Positions 10,836-18,670 of a stretch of DNA of 64,000 nucleotides are shown in pieces. A program made the translations under genes and the position numbers. The stretch is taken from assembly GCF_008704425.1 (NCBI RefSeq), contig NZ_CP023696.1:2962501-3026500 (forward strand), read 5' to 3'. The stretch is from Streptomyces fradiae ATCC 10745 = DSM 40063 (GTDB lineage: Bacteria > Actinomycetota > Actinomycetes > Streptomycetales > Streptomycetaceae). Position 1 is the stretch's first letter. Each line of letters begins with the position of its first letter. The notes under the pieces are model-generated. The model was given only the letters and a program-made list of their open reading frames with translations, had not been told where the DNA came from and did not search any database.

Positions 10836-11399
10836 ATGGGCATGCTCCGCGGCCACACCGGCCCCTGGACCGTCGCCGACCTCCTGGCCCTGCCCGAAGA
10901 CCGCACCACCCGCTACGAGTTGCTGGGGGATTCCCTCGTCCGGTCCCCCGCACCCGGCATCCGCCGTCAGCGGGCCTCGCTCAGGCTGGCGATGCTCCTG
11001 CACACGGCGGCCGAGGCCGCCGACGCGCCGGTCGAGGTACTGGAGGCGATCAACGTCATCCTGCCGTCCGGCCTGGTGGTGCCGGACCTGGTGGTGGCGG
11101 ACGACGGCGCGACCGCCGAGGACGGGGTCAGCGTCGACGCCGAGGGCGTGCAGCTCGTGGTCGAGCTGGTCTCCCCCGGCAACAGAACCGTGGACCGCGA
11201 GTTCAAGCCGATGCTCTACGCCGAGGCGGCCATCCCGCACTTCTGGCGGCTCGAGTTCGACCCGGCGCCGATGCTCGTGGTGTACGAGCTGGAGGGCGGC
11301 AGGTACGTCGAGCGGACGACGGCGCTCGCGGGCGCGGCGACCCGGCTGGACGCGCCGTTCCCGGTGGAGATCGACCCGGCCGCCCTCTCCCGCCGGTAG
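10836..11399 (+). CDS. Uma2-family protein (PD-(D/E)XK nuclease fold), copy 1
   Basis: The 187-residue protein shows the Uma2/DUF820 pattern: an N-terminal VADLLALPEDRTTRYELLG, then VVPDLVVADD, VQLVVELVSPGNRTVDREFK with catalytic-type E and K residues, and YAEAAIPHFWRLE. The fold is that of PD-(D/E)XK nucleases, but no natural substrate is established for the family. The start is the ATG at 10836, with GGGAGG about 7 nt before. A second, diverged Uma2 gene follows 190 nt downstream. Confidence 0.85.
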   Translation: MGMLRGHTGPWTVADLLALPEDRTTRYELLGDSLVRSPAPGIRRQRASLRLAMLLHTAAEAADAPVEVLEAINVILPSGLVVPDLVVADDGATAEDGVSVDAEGVQLVVELVSPGNRTVDREFKPMLYAEAAIPHFWRLEFDPAPMLVVYELEGGRYVERTTALAGAATRLDAPFPVEIDPAALSRR

Positions 11400-11592
11400 G
11401 CACCGGCAGGTTCCGCGCGGGCCCCGGCCGAGAGCGGAAGCGACGTTCCCACCGTCCCGGTCATGACCTGGCCGCCCACCGCGCGGCCTGCCCCGTTCAA
11501 GCGACCGAAGACCTCGTTCCCGCCCGGCAGCCGCCACCGCACGGTAGCGTCGGGCCCACCACCCACCGTTCGGACGGGACGCAGGACGGACG

Positions 11593-12150
11593 ATGAGCAC
11601 AGCCCCCGACTACCACGGCATCGACGACCCCGAACGCGCGCTGAAGTACGCCGTCCAGCACATCCGGGGCGGTCGAGCCCAGATCATCGAGGGAATCATC
11701 GAGCCCGTGTCGCCGACCTGGGACCACGAAGCCGCAGCCGAGACCATCCGCGACCAGATCCGGCCCCGCGCCCGCGAACTCGGCTGCGTCACCGGATCCG
11801 GCAACCTCGACCTCCCCGGCTCCTCGAACTGGTACGTGCCGGACATCGCCGTCGTCCCCGCCGCCCAGGCCAAGGGCGCCACCGCGCTCCTCCCCGAGGA
11901 CACCCTTCTCATCGTGGAGGTCACCTCCGAGTCCGACCGGGACACCGACCGGGTCGTGAAGCGCAAGCGCTACGCCGAGTACCACGCCCCGCTGTACCTG
12001 GTCGTCGACCGGCAGGAGAAGAGCGTCACGCTGTACTCGGAGCCCGGCCGCCTCGGCTACACCCGCGTCGACGGTCCCCACCCCTTCGGCGCCCGAATCC
12101 CGCTTCCCGACCCCTTCGGCATCGACCTCGACACCACCGACCTGACCTGA
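11593..12150 (+). CDS. Uma2-family protein (PD-(D/E)XK nuclease fold), copy 2
   Basis: The 185-residue product has the same family core: IIEGIIEPVSPT, WYVPDIAVVP, LLIVEVTSESDRDTDRVVKR with the E...K signature, and YAEYHAPLYLVVD. It differs enough from the gene at 10836 that a recent duplication is unlikely. The gap between the two genes (11400-11592) holds no clear promoter. The function is unknown beyond the nuclease fold. Confidence 0.85.
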   Translation: MSTAPDYHGIDDPERALKYAVQHIRGGRAQIIEGIIEPVSPTWDHEAAAETIRDQIRPRARELGCVTGSGNLDLPGSSNWYVPDIAVVPAAQAKGATALLPEDTLLIVEVTSESDRDTDRVVKRKRYAEYHAPLYLVVDRQEKSVTLYSEPGRLGYTRVDGPHPFGARIPLPDPFGIDLDTTDLT

Positions 12151-12214
12151 CGCCCCGGCCCCTGCCCCCCGCTTGGGACCCGGCGCCTCCACCGGCCACG
12201 CCCCGCCCGGGTCC

Positions 12215-13189
12215 TCAGCGGCGCCGGGCCCGCCAGAGGAGGTACGCCGCCGTGGCCAGGGCCGCCGCGCGGAGGGTCCACGGCCAGGTCTCCGACACCG
12301 CGCGGGTGAAGGCGTCGCCACCCGCCGCGACGGGGTCGCCCCAGCGGCCGTCCATGCGGCCCCACAGCCAGACCGCCGCGCCCGCCGCGACCGCGCCCGG
12401 CAGCACCAGCACGCCCCACTTCGCCTGCGGCCTGGTCAGGCGCCGCGTCGCGTACGCCAGCAGCCACCCCGCCGCGAGCGCGAACCAGGAGCCGGTGACC
12501 GTGCCCACCACCAGGCAGCCCGCCGCCAGCAGCAGCACCGGGTCGCCGAGCCGCCGGGCGGCGGCGGGCGCGTCGGCCGCCGCCCCCTTGCGGCGGAGCG
12601 GCAGCAGCCGCAGGACCCGCGCCGCGCCGCCCGCGACGGCGGCCTCCTTCACCACGGCGGCCGGCGTACCGGCCGCACCCTTCCCGCCGGCCCCGTCCGC
12701 ACCACCCGCCCCGCCCGACGCGCCCGACGCGCCCGGCTTCCTCGCGGGCAGCAGGGCGCGCAGGCCGTGCCGCTTCGGGGGGTCCGGGGGCGCGGGTGCG
12801 GGAGGGTCCTTCGGCCTCGGCGGGGCCAGCAGCTCCGGCACCTCCACCCCGCCCGTGAAGCCCGGCACCACGCTCCACCAGTCCGGTTCCGGCCCCGCGT
12901 CCGGGTCGCGCGGCTCCGGGGCGTCCGTGCCGCGCTGCCCCGGCACCGCCAGGCCGCCGTCCCGCACCGCCGACACCACCGCGTCGGGCGTGCCCAGCCG
13001 GGCCAGGATGCGGCGCACCTCGGCCGGGCTGTCCGTACCGCCCCCGCCGTCGCCCCGCTGCCGGGCGATCTCGTCCCGCAGCGACGCCACCAGGCTCATC
13101 CGCGCCTTGGCCGGGACCTGCCGCTGCTGGGCCAGGTCCCCGACCCTGCTCAGGTAGTCGAAGACCAGCTGGTCGCTCTCGATGCCCAC
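12215..13189 (-). CDS. membrane protein with N-terminal HAAS-like helical domain
   Basis: From the GTG at 13189 (GGAGGGG lies 13 nt upstream) the product is 324 residues. The N-terminus has QLVFDYLSRVGDLAQQ and then MSLVASLRDEIARQR and VRRILARLGTPDAVV, the three-helix pattern of HAAS domains that precede bacterial membrane proteins. A Pro/Gly/Ala-rich linker (about residues 90-190) precedes about four transmembrane helices. The function is unknown; HAAS proteins are often sensors or regulators. It converges with the Uma2 gene at 12150. Confidence 0.7.
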   Translation of the reverse strand: MGIESDQLVFDYLSRVGDLAQQRQVPAKARMSLVASLRDEIARQRGDGGGGTDSPAEVRRILARLGTPDAVVSAVRDGGLAVPGQRGTDAPEPRDPDAGPEPDWWSVVPGFTGGVEVPELLAPPRPKDPPAPAPPDPPKRHGLRALLPARKPGASGASGGAGGADGAGGKGAAGTPAAVVKEAAVAGGAARVLRLLPLRRKGAAADAPAAARRLGDPVLLLAAGCLVVGTVTGSWFALAAGWLLAYATRRLTRPQAKWGVLVLPGAVAAGAAVWLWGRMDGRWGDPVAAGGDAFTRAVSETWPWTLRAAALATAAYLLWRARRR

Positions 13190-13437
13190 CGCGCCCCTCG
13201 CCCCTCCATGCGGCCCGCCGGCCTGATTCCTCATGTCCCGCCGTCCCGCTGTCCCGGGCCCCGGGCCGCCTCGGGCCCCGGGCCGTCTCGGGCCCCGGGC
13301 CTCGGGCCGCGGCGTCCCACTGCCCCGGTGTCCGCGTTCCGCACGCTCCGACGGCCCGGAGGACCGATGGCCCCCGCGGCCCGCCGGCCCGGCGGCCCTG
13401 TGGCCCCGTATCCACGTCCCGACGTCCCGACGTCCCG

Positions 13438-13474
13438 ACGTTAGCGCCTGAGGCGGGCGCCATGGGGCTAACGT
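13438..13474. promoter_or_regulatory. 8-bp inverted repeat between divergent genes
   Basis: ACGTTAGC at 13438-13445 and GCTAACGT at 13467-13474 are perfect reverse complements separated by 21 nt. They lie 249 nt upstream of the HAAS gene and 41 nt upstream of the chosen start at 13515. Three GACGTCCC repeats precede the left arm. The placement suits a dimer-binding site or a shared promoter; no known regulator is assigned. Confidence 0.35.
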
Positions 13475-13514
13475 GGTGCGGATGGCGACCGGCGACACCG
13501 AGCGGGAGGCGCAC

Positions 13515-16334
13515 GTGTCCGAGGACCACGGCGGTACGGCGGCGCCCCGCACCCTGGCGGAGGCGCTGCGGGCGCGGGGCGACGAGGGGCTGGCCGCGCT
13601 GCTGCGGGCCCGTCCCGACCTGCTCACGCCCGTACCGGGCGACCTGACCCAGCTCGCCACGCGGGCCGGCACGCGGGCGTCCGTCGTCCGGGCCCTGGAG
13701 CGGCTGGACCGGTTCACCCTCCAGACCGCGGAGGCCCTGGCCGTCGCACCGGACCCCGTTCCGTACCCGGTGCTGCGCGCCCTGATGGCCGGGGAGGGCG
13801 GCGACCCGCCCGTCGAGGCGGCGCTGCCGGGCGCCGTCGCGGTCCTGCGCGAGCAGGCCCTGGTGTGGGGCGGCGACGACCGGCTCCGCCTCGTGCGCAC
13901 CGCCCGCGAACTGCTCGCCCCGTCCCCGCAGCACCCCTCCCCCACCGGGCTCGGCCCGACCGTCGCGGAGGCCACCGCCGGGATGTCGCCGGGCCGGCTC
14001 CAGGAGATCCTGCGGGCCGTCGACCTGCCCTCCACCCACGACCCGGTCTCGGCGGTCGCCGCGCTGACCGCGCTCTTCACCGACCGCGCCCGCATGGACG
14101 CCCTCCTCGACCAGGCCCCGGCCGACGCGCTCGGCGTGCTGGACCGCCTCGTGTGGGGCCCTCCGTACGGCGAGGTCACCGCCAACCCGACACCGCCCGT
14201 GCGCTGGCTGCGCGACCGGGGCCTGCTGCTGCCCGCCACCGCCCGGACGGTCGCGCTCCCCCGCGAGGTGGCGCTGCACCTGCGGGGCGGCCGGGCGCAC
14301 CGCACGCCCGAGCCGGTGCCGCCGCCGGTCGCCCCGGCCCGCGAGTACCGTCCACAGGTGGTGGACAGCACGGCGGCGGGCCAGGCGTACACGGCGCTCG
14401 CCACCGCCGAGGAGCTGCTGAAGAAGTGGGGCGAGGGCGGCCCGTCCGTGCTGCGCGCCGGCGGCCTGTCGGTGCGCGACCTGAAGCGCGCCGCCGTCCT
14501 GCTGGACGTGGCGGAGCCGGTCGCGGCGTTCTGGCTGGAGCTGCTGTACGCGGCGGGGCTGCTCGCCTCGGACGGCCAGGCCGACGAGCGGTACGCGCCG
14601 ACGCCCGCGTACGACGAGTGGCTTGAGCTGCCGGCCGCGCGCCGCTGGGCCCGGCTGGCCGCCACCTGGCTCACCGCGACCCGCACCCCCGGCCTGGTCG
14701 GCGGCCAGGACGCGAAGGGCCGCACCCTGTCCGCGCTCGGGCCCGACCTGGACCGGGGCGCCGCGCCCGAGGTGCGCCGCCGGGTCCTGGAACTGCTCGC
14801 CGCGCTGCCACCGGGCGCGGCGCCCGAACCCGAGGCGGTCCTGGCCCGGCTGCGCTGGGAGCGCCCCCTGCGCGGGGCCGGCGAGGCCGGTGCGGAACTG
14901 CGCGCCCGCCTCGCCACCTGGGCCCTCGACGAGGCGGAGCGGCTCGGCGTCACGGGCCGGGGCGCCCTCTCGGCCCACGGCCGCGCCCTGCTCGGGGCCG
15001 CGCCGGGGCACGGGGGCGCCGGCGTGGGGGCCGGCACCGCGGAGGCCCCGGATGCGCCCGCACCGGCCGCCGCCGGTATCCCCGGCGCCCCGCCCGCACC
15101 GTCCGGCCCGCCCGCGCCGTCCGCCCCGCCCGCACCGTCCGGCCCGCCCGCGCCGGGCATCCCGTCCACGGGCGTCCCCAGCACCGTCACCACCCCCACC
15201 ACCCCCACCACCCCCGAGGCACCCGCCCCCACCGCCCCCGAGGCGCCCCCCGCCGGCGCACCCGAACCACCCCACGCCCCCAACGCACACCCGCACACCC
15301 CGCAAGCCCCACACACCCCGCAAGCCCCGCAGGCCCAGCCGCCCGCCCCGGCCACCGGCCCCCGCCCGGACCCCGAGGAGGCCGCGGTCGCGCTCCTCGC
15401 CCCGCTCCTGCCCGAGCCGGTCGACCACGTCCTCCTCCAGGCCGACCTGACCGCCGTCGCGCCCGGCCCGCTGCGCCGCCCGCTCGCCGACGCCCTCGCG
15501 GTCCTCGCGGACGTCGAGTCCAAGGGCGGCGCGACCGTGTACCGCTTCACGCCCGGCTCCGTGCGCCGCGCGCTCGACGCCGGGCAGTCCGCCGCCGACC
15601 TGCACGCCTTCCTGGCCGCGCACTCCCGCACACCCGTGCCGCAGCCCCTCTCCTACCTGGTCGACGACGTGGCCCGCCGCCACGGCCACCTCCGCGTGGG
15701 CGCCGCCTCGTCGTACGTGCGCTGCGACGACGACACGGTCCTCGGGGAGATCCTGGCCGACAAGCGTTCCGCGTCGCTGCGCCTGCGCCGCCTCGCGCCG
15801 ACCGTCCTCGCCGCGCAGGCCGACCCGGCGGCCCTGCTGGCCGGGCTGCGGTCCATGGGGTTCGCCCCGGCGGCCGAGGGCGACGAGGGGGACGTGCTGA
15901 TCACCCGCGCCCCCGCCCGCCGCACCCCGCCCCGGACGCCGCCCGCCCCCGTCCCGGAGGGCCCGCCGCTGCCCGACGCCACCCTCCTCGGGGCCGCCGT
16001 CCGCGCGATCCGCGCCGGAGACCTGGCCGCCACCGTCCCCCGCAGGGAACCGGCCGAGCCGGCGGAGCCGGCCGCCGCCCGCCAGGGCCCCGGCAGGGCC
16101 GGACTGCCCCGCACCTCGGCGGCGGAGACCCTGGCGACCGTCCAGGCGGCGGCGCTGACCAACTCGGCGGTGTGGATCGGGTACGTCAACGCCGACGGCG
16201 CCGCCAGCCAGCGCGTGATCGCCCCGGTACGGGTGGAGGGCGGCTTCGTCACGGCGTACGACCACACCGCGGACGAGGTCCGCACGTACGCCCTGCACCG
16301 GATCACGGGCGTGGCGGAGCTGGCCGACGAGTAA
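13515..16334 (+). CDS. helicase-associated (XPB/Ssl2-like C-terminal) protein
   Basis: The GTG at 13515 with GGGAGG 6 nt upstream gives 939 residues; GTG/ATG codons at 13473-13482 are alternatives. It matches the large actinobacterial protein encoded just before XPB, annotated as helicase C-terminal/helicase-associated. The C-terminal third carries the SYLVDDVARRHGHLRVG and SSYVRCDDDTVLGEIL pattern and ends in a WYL-like stretch (NSAVWIGYVNADG, TAYDHTADEVRTYAL). A Pro/Ala/Thr-rich region covers about residues 490-615. No Walker A motif is seen, so it is not itself a helicase. It presumably works with the XPB it normally adjoins. Confidence 0.75.
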   Translation: MSEDHGGTAAPRTLAEALRARGDEGLAALLRARPDLLTPVPGDLTQLATRAGTRASVVRALERLDRFTLQTAEALAVAPDPVPYPVLRALMAGEGGDPPVEAALPGAVAVLREQALVWGGDDRLRLVRTARELLAPSPQHPSPTGLGPTVAEATAGMSPGRLQEILRAVDLPSTHDPVSAVAALTALFTDRARMDALLDQAPADALGVLDRLVWGPPYGEVTANPTPPVRWLRDRGLLLPATARTVALPREVALHLRGGRAHRTPEPVPPPVAPAREYRPQVVDSTAAGQAYTALATAEELLKKWGEGGPSVLRAGGLSVRDLKRAAVLLDVAEPVAAFWLELLYAAGLLASDGQADERYAPTPAYDEWLELPAARRWARLAATWLTATRTPGLVGGQDAKGRTLSALGPDLDRGAAPEVRRRVLELLAALPPGAAPEPEAVLARLRWERPLRGAGEAGAELRARLATWALDEAERLGVTGRGALSAHGRALLGAAPGHGGAGVGAGTAEAPDAPAPAAAGIPGAPPAPSGPPAPSAPPAPSGPPAPGIPSTGVPSTVTTPTTPTTPEAPAPTAPEAPPAGAPEPPHAPNAHPHTPQAPHTPQAPQAQPPAPATGPRPDPEEAAVALLAPLLPEPVDHVLLQADLTAVAPGPLRRPLADALAVLADVESKGGATVYRFTPGSVRRALDAGQSAADLHAFLAAHSRTPVPQPLSYLVDDVARRHGHLRVGAASSYVRCDDDTVLGEILADKRSASLRLRRLAPTVLAAQADPAALLAGLRSMGFAPAAEGDEGDVLITRAPARRTPPRTPPAPVPEGPPLPDATLLGAAVRAIRAGDLAATVPRREPAEPAEPAAARQGPGRAGLPRTSAAETLATVQAAALTNSAVWIGYVNADGAASQRVIAPVRVEGGFVTAYDHTADEVRTYALHRITGVAELADE

Positions 16335-16527
16335 CCGGCCCGAAGGCGGGAGGGCGGCGCGTCAGCCCACCTCCCGCCCGCGCGAAGGCACCGCGCCGCC
16401 CCCGACGCACACCCGACGGCCGCCTCCCGGCAGGCGCCCCCGGGCCCATCCCCGCCCCACGCCCGATACGGCACACTGGAGAGCTGGCCGCGTCCCCGAG
16501 GCCGAGGCCGTACGGAAAGGGTGAGGC

Positions 16528-16578
16528 GTGAACGGACCGCTGATCGTCCATGCGATCAAGCTGGATGCACATACCTAG
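16528..16578 (+). pseudogene. severed 5' end of the XPB gene
   Basis: A GTG at 16528 encodes MNGPLIV, the usual start of actinobacterial XPB. At the element junction the frame changes to HAIKLDAHT and stops at 16578. The true continuation (LIVQSDKTLLLEVDHE) lies at 20720 after the element. The native upstream region is intact, so this 16-codon frame may still be transcribed and translated. It is direct proof of insertion into the gene. Confidence 0.9.
16540..16576. other. attL junction
   Basis: The core CTGATCGTCCA at 16540-16550 is followed by the element half-site with CGATCA (16553-16558) and the arm GGATGCACATACCT (16563-16576). Joined to the attR half, these arms pair with TGATCG and AGGTATGTGTGTCC (12 of 14 matching) around the centre TCCATG. 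The dyad centre is the dinucleotide CA at 16549-16550, the likely crossover. Confidence 0.8.
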
Positions 16579-16617
16579 CACGTTGGGGCAGGTAGCGGAT
16601 AGGCCCACCTGGAAAAG

Positions 16618-16634
16618 AGCGCGCTAAGCGCGCT
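16618..16634 (-). terminator. intrinsic terminator of the small element operon
   Basis: On the minus strand AGCGCGC-TTA-GCGCGCT forms a perfect 7-bp stem followed by CTTTTCC, a rho-independent form unusual in this GC-rich setting. The stop codon of the gene at 16624 lies within the hairpin. It insulates the left end of the element. Confidence 0.75.
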
Positions 16635-16821
16635 TCACGCTCTCGGGCGGGACCAGCCACTCACGGCCCCCGCCCTCTGGCCACAGGAACGCTGTAGGGC
16701 GCTTCCGGCGCTCGCCCGGCAGGCCGGCGGGGTCCTCGTAGTCCGGAATCACGTCGCGCAGGATGCCGACCCGTCCCGCGCCATCTTCCACGCGTCGCCC
16801 GATGTCCTCTGCGGTGACCAT
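16624..16821 (-). CDS. small hypothetical protein of the element
   Basis: The 65-residue product MVTAEDIGRRVEDGAGRVG... ends in TAFLWPEGGGREWLVPPESV. It has no recognised domain but looks like a real gene: its start overlaps the preceding stop by one base (TGATG) and it ends in a terminator. It is probably expressed from the divergent promoter region at 17016-17131. Confidence 0.65.
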   Translation of the reverse strand: MVTAEDIGRRVEDGAGRVGILRDVIPDYEDPAGLPGERRKRPTAFLWPEGGGREWLVPPESVKRA

Positions 16822-17015
16822 CAGTGCCCCTCGGGGTGCCGCCGCATGAAGACGTTGCAGTCGGACACCGTGGCCATGTCGCCCCCGGCACGGGCGCGGG
16901 AGCGCACGTTGGCCAGCTCGATGCATCCCGCGCACCCGTCGACAGGGTCCGGTTCCCGATCCAGGTTCAGCGGCAGTTCGACAGGCGTAGCGCTGTATCG
17001 CGTGGGCTCACTCAT
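16821..17015 (-). CDS. small cysteine-containing hypothetical protein of the element
   Basis: The 64-residue product begins MSEPTRYSATPVELPLNLD and contains VDGCAGCIELANVR and SDCNVFMRRH. Three cysteines including a CxxC could bind metal. It is divergent from the HTH/PLD-like gene and coupled to the gene at 16624. The function is not recognised. Confidence 0.65.
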   Translation of the reverse strand: MSEPTRYSATPVELPLNLDREPDPVDGCAGCIELANVRSRARAGGDMATVSDCNVFMRRHPEGH

Positions 17016-17071
17016 GGCGCGATGGTCGCGCCGGTCGTCAGGACGAAGGAACCTCGTACGTTTCCCACTTT

Positions 17072-17111
17072 GGGACGTCCTACCACGTGTAAAACGTCCC
17101 TGGGAACGTCC
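17072..17111. promoter_or_regulatory. candidate operator of the element's HTH protein
   Basis: GGGACGT at 17072-17078 and ACGTCCC at 17094-17100 form perfect 7-bp inverted arms, and GGAACGTCC at 17103-17111 is a third related copy. GGACGTCC at 17073-17080 is itself a palindrome. They lie between the divergent genes starting at 17015 and 17132, where autoregulation would be expected. Confidence 0.5.
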
Positions 17112-17131
17112 GAAATCCGAGGGGGCGCAGC

Positions 17132-17872
17132 ATGTCCAACGAGCGACTTCGAACCGTCATGGAGGCAGGTGGCTGGACACATGCGGCCTTGGCTGGCGTC
17201 ACAGGTGTCGACCCCAAGTCCGTGGAACGGTGGGTCAATCTCGGGCGTACTCCGCGCCGGGCAACGGCGCTGGCGGCAGCGGAAGCGCTCGGGGAAGACG
17301 TGCATGCCCTGTGGCCGGCACTCCGGCAGGCGCGTGCCGCACGTGCTGTCAGCCCCGAACTCGTCGCTCTGTACGGACAGCGGGCGGATCTCCCCGTGTC
17401 GGTCTTCGTCGATCTCCTCTCCCAGGCGCGGCAGCGGATCGACGTGCTGGTGTACGCGGCCGTCTTCCTGCACGAGGCGTACCCCCGCCTCAACGACCTC
17501 CTGCGCGAACGGGCCGGCGAAGGCTGCGCGATCCGCATCGCGGTGGGTGACGCCGACGACCCCAACGTCCAGCAACGCGGACGGGAAGAGAAGTTCGGCC
17601 ACGGCATCGAGTCCCGCTGCCGACTCGCGCTCCTGCATTACCGGCCTCTCGCGGACGTACCGGGAATCGAGCTGCGCACCCATGGAACGACCCTCTACAA
17701 CAGCCTGTACCGCGCCGACGATCAGATGCTGGTCAACGCGCACGTGTGGGGCGTCAACGCCTACGGTGCGCCGGTGTGGCACCTCCGGCGCCACGGCGAC
17801 GGGTGCATGTTCGACACCTACGCGGGGAGCTTCGACGCCGTATGGGAAACGGCCCGCCCCGTGGAAGGCTGA
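17132..17872 (+). CDS. HTH protein with C-terminal PLD-like DUF5919 domain
   Basis: The 246-residue protein has an XRE-like HTH (about residues 1-60: WTHAALAGVTGVDPKSVERWV) followed by a domain of the DUF5919/phospholipase-D-like type (LLSQARQRIDVLVYAAVFLH, CAIRIAVGDADDP, IELRTHGTTLYNSLYRAD). No canonical HxKxxxxD catalytic motif is visible; YNSLYRADDQ is the nearest, so nuclease activity is uncertain. The start ATG at 17132 follows GAGGGGGC. The NUDIX gene starts 5 nt after its stop, so the two form an operon. It could be a sensor-regulator or an effector. Confidence 0.75.
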   Translation: MSNERLRTVMEAGGWTHAALAGVTGVDPKSVERWVNLGRTPRRATALAAAEALGEDVHALWPALRQARAARAVSPELVALYGQRADLPVSVFVDLLSQARQRIDVLVYAAVFLHEAYPRLNDLLRERAGEGCAIRIAVGDADDPNVQQRGREEKFGHGIESRCRLALLHYRPLADVPGIELRTHGTTLYNSLYRADDQMLVNAHVWGVNAYGAPVWHLRRHGDGCMFDTYAGSFDAVWETARPVEG

Positions 17873-17877
17873 GCGCC

Positions 17878-18348
17878 GTGGCCCGAACCGAGTACTACGA
17901 CGATCCCAACGCCCCCCGGCCGAACAGCCTGGTCGTGGCAGCCTCTGCCGTCGTCACCGATGAGGACGGCCGCGTACTTCTCCAGCGGCGCCGGGACAAC
18001 GACTTGTGGGCGCTGCCGGGCGGAGCCATGGACATGGACGATTCCCTCCCCGGCACGGCCGTGCGAGAGGTCCAGGAGGAGACCGGTCTGGATGTCGAGA
18101 TCACGGGACTCGTCGGCACGTACACCGACCCCCGCCATGTCATCGCGTACAGCGACGGAGAGGTACGCCGGCAGTTCAACGTCTGCTTCACCGCCCGGGT
18201 CGTCGGCGGCACCCTGGCCATCTCCGACGAGAGCACGGAACTCCGCTTCGTGGCGCCAGAAGAACTCGATTCGCTTCCGATGCATCACACGCAACGGCTG
18301 CGTATCCGGCACTTCCTGGAGCACCGCGCCGCCCCGTACCTGGGATAG
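17878..18348 (+). CDS. NUDIX hydrolase
   Basis: The 156-residue product contains a NUDIX box: GGAMDMDDSLPGTA followed by VREVQEETGLDV. The REVQEE metal-binding core is intact, but the first acidic position is Asp rather than Glu. Such enzymes cleave nucleoside diphosphates linked to another group; the substrate cannot be told. It begins at a GTG 5 nt after the HTH/PLD-like gene. This pairing as cargo on a small element suggests joint action on a nucleotide signal. Confidence 0.85.
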   Translation: MARTEYYDDPNAPRPNSLVVAASAVVTDEDGRVLLQRRRDNDLWALPGGAMDMDDSLPGTAVREVQEETGLDVEITGLVGTYTDPRHVIAYSDGEVRRQFNVCFTARVVGGTLAISDESTELRFVAPEELDSLPMHHTQRLRIRHFLEHRAAPYLG

Positions 18349-18408
18349 GGCTACCGGTCGCGGTGGCGTCACTCCCCCAGCCGACTACGTGCACCGGCCA
18401 GCAGTTCA

Positions 18409-18612
18409 TCAGGAGTAGAAGCCCTGGCCATAGTCCTCCCGCCTCAGAGTGAAGTCGTCCGGACGATCACGACGAAGCTCCTCGTATCGCTGCGCGAAGA
18501 TGTCGATCGCTTCATGAAGCGTGCAGTCCAATGCTTCGCGGATCGTCATGAGCGCAGAGATGATCCTTTGCTCCAGGATGTCGCGGTCCAGACTCTCGGG
18601 CAGATGCTCCAT
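18409..18612 (-). CDS. small acidic helical protein of the element
   Basis: The 67-residue product MEHLPESLDRDILEQRIISA... is rich in charged helices (IREALDCTLHEAIDIFAQRYEEL). It converges with the NUDIX gene. The start is the ATG at 18612, with a possible promoter hairpin at 18652-18670. It has no recognised domain; a recombination directionality factor is one possibility but is only a guess. Confidence 0.6.
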   Translation of the reverse strand: MEHLPESLDRDILEQRIISALMTIREALDCTLHEAIDIFAQRYEELRRDRPDDFTLRREDYGQGFYS

Positions 18613-18651
18613 GGCGCCGTGACCCTACCCGGCACGGATGGCCAACCCCCA

Positions 18652-18670
18652 GGGCAGGGTATAACTGCCC
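18652..18670. promoter_or_regulatory. inverted repeat enclosing a -10-like sequence
   Basis: GGGCAG (18652-18657) and CTGCCC (18665-18670) enclose GGTATAA. On the minus strand the centre reads TTATACC, about 40 nt ahead of the small gene at 18612. This could be a promoter covered by a repressor. Confidence 0.35.

Noticed and set aside
12057..16298. A 1413-codon minus-strand frame opposite the helicase-associated gene.
   Set aside because: The plus-strand gene has a ribosome binding site and family-like sequence; the opposite frame is low-complexity shadow. Only its in-frame neighbour to 13189 is a real gene.
16540..16550. A tRNA gene as the integration target.
   Set aside because: No tRNA sequence or fold is present. 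The target is the XPB coding start.
16528..16578. The 16-codon frame MNGPLIV... as a leader peptide gene.
   Set aside because: Its first codons match the XPB N-terminus and the rest is element DNA, so it is a severed gene end.
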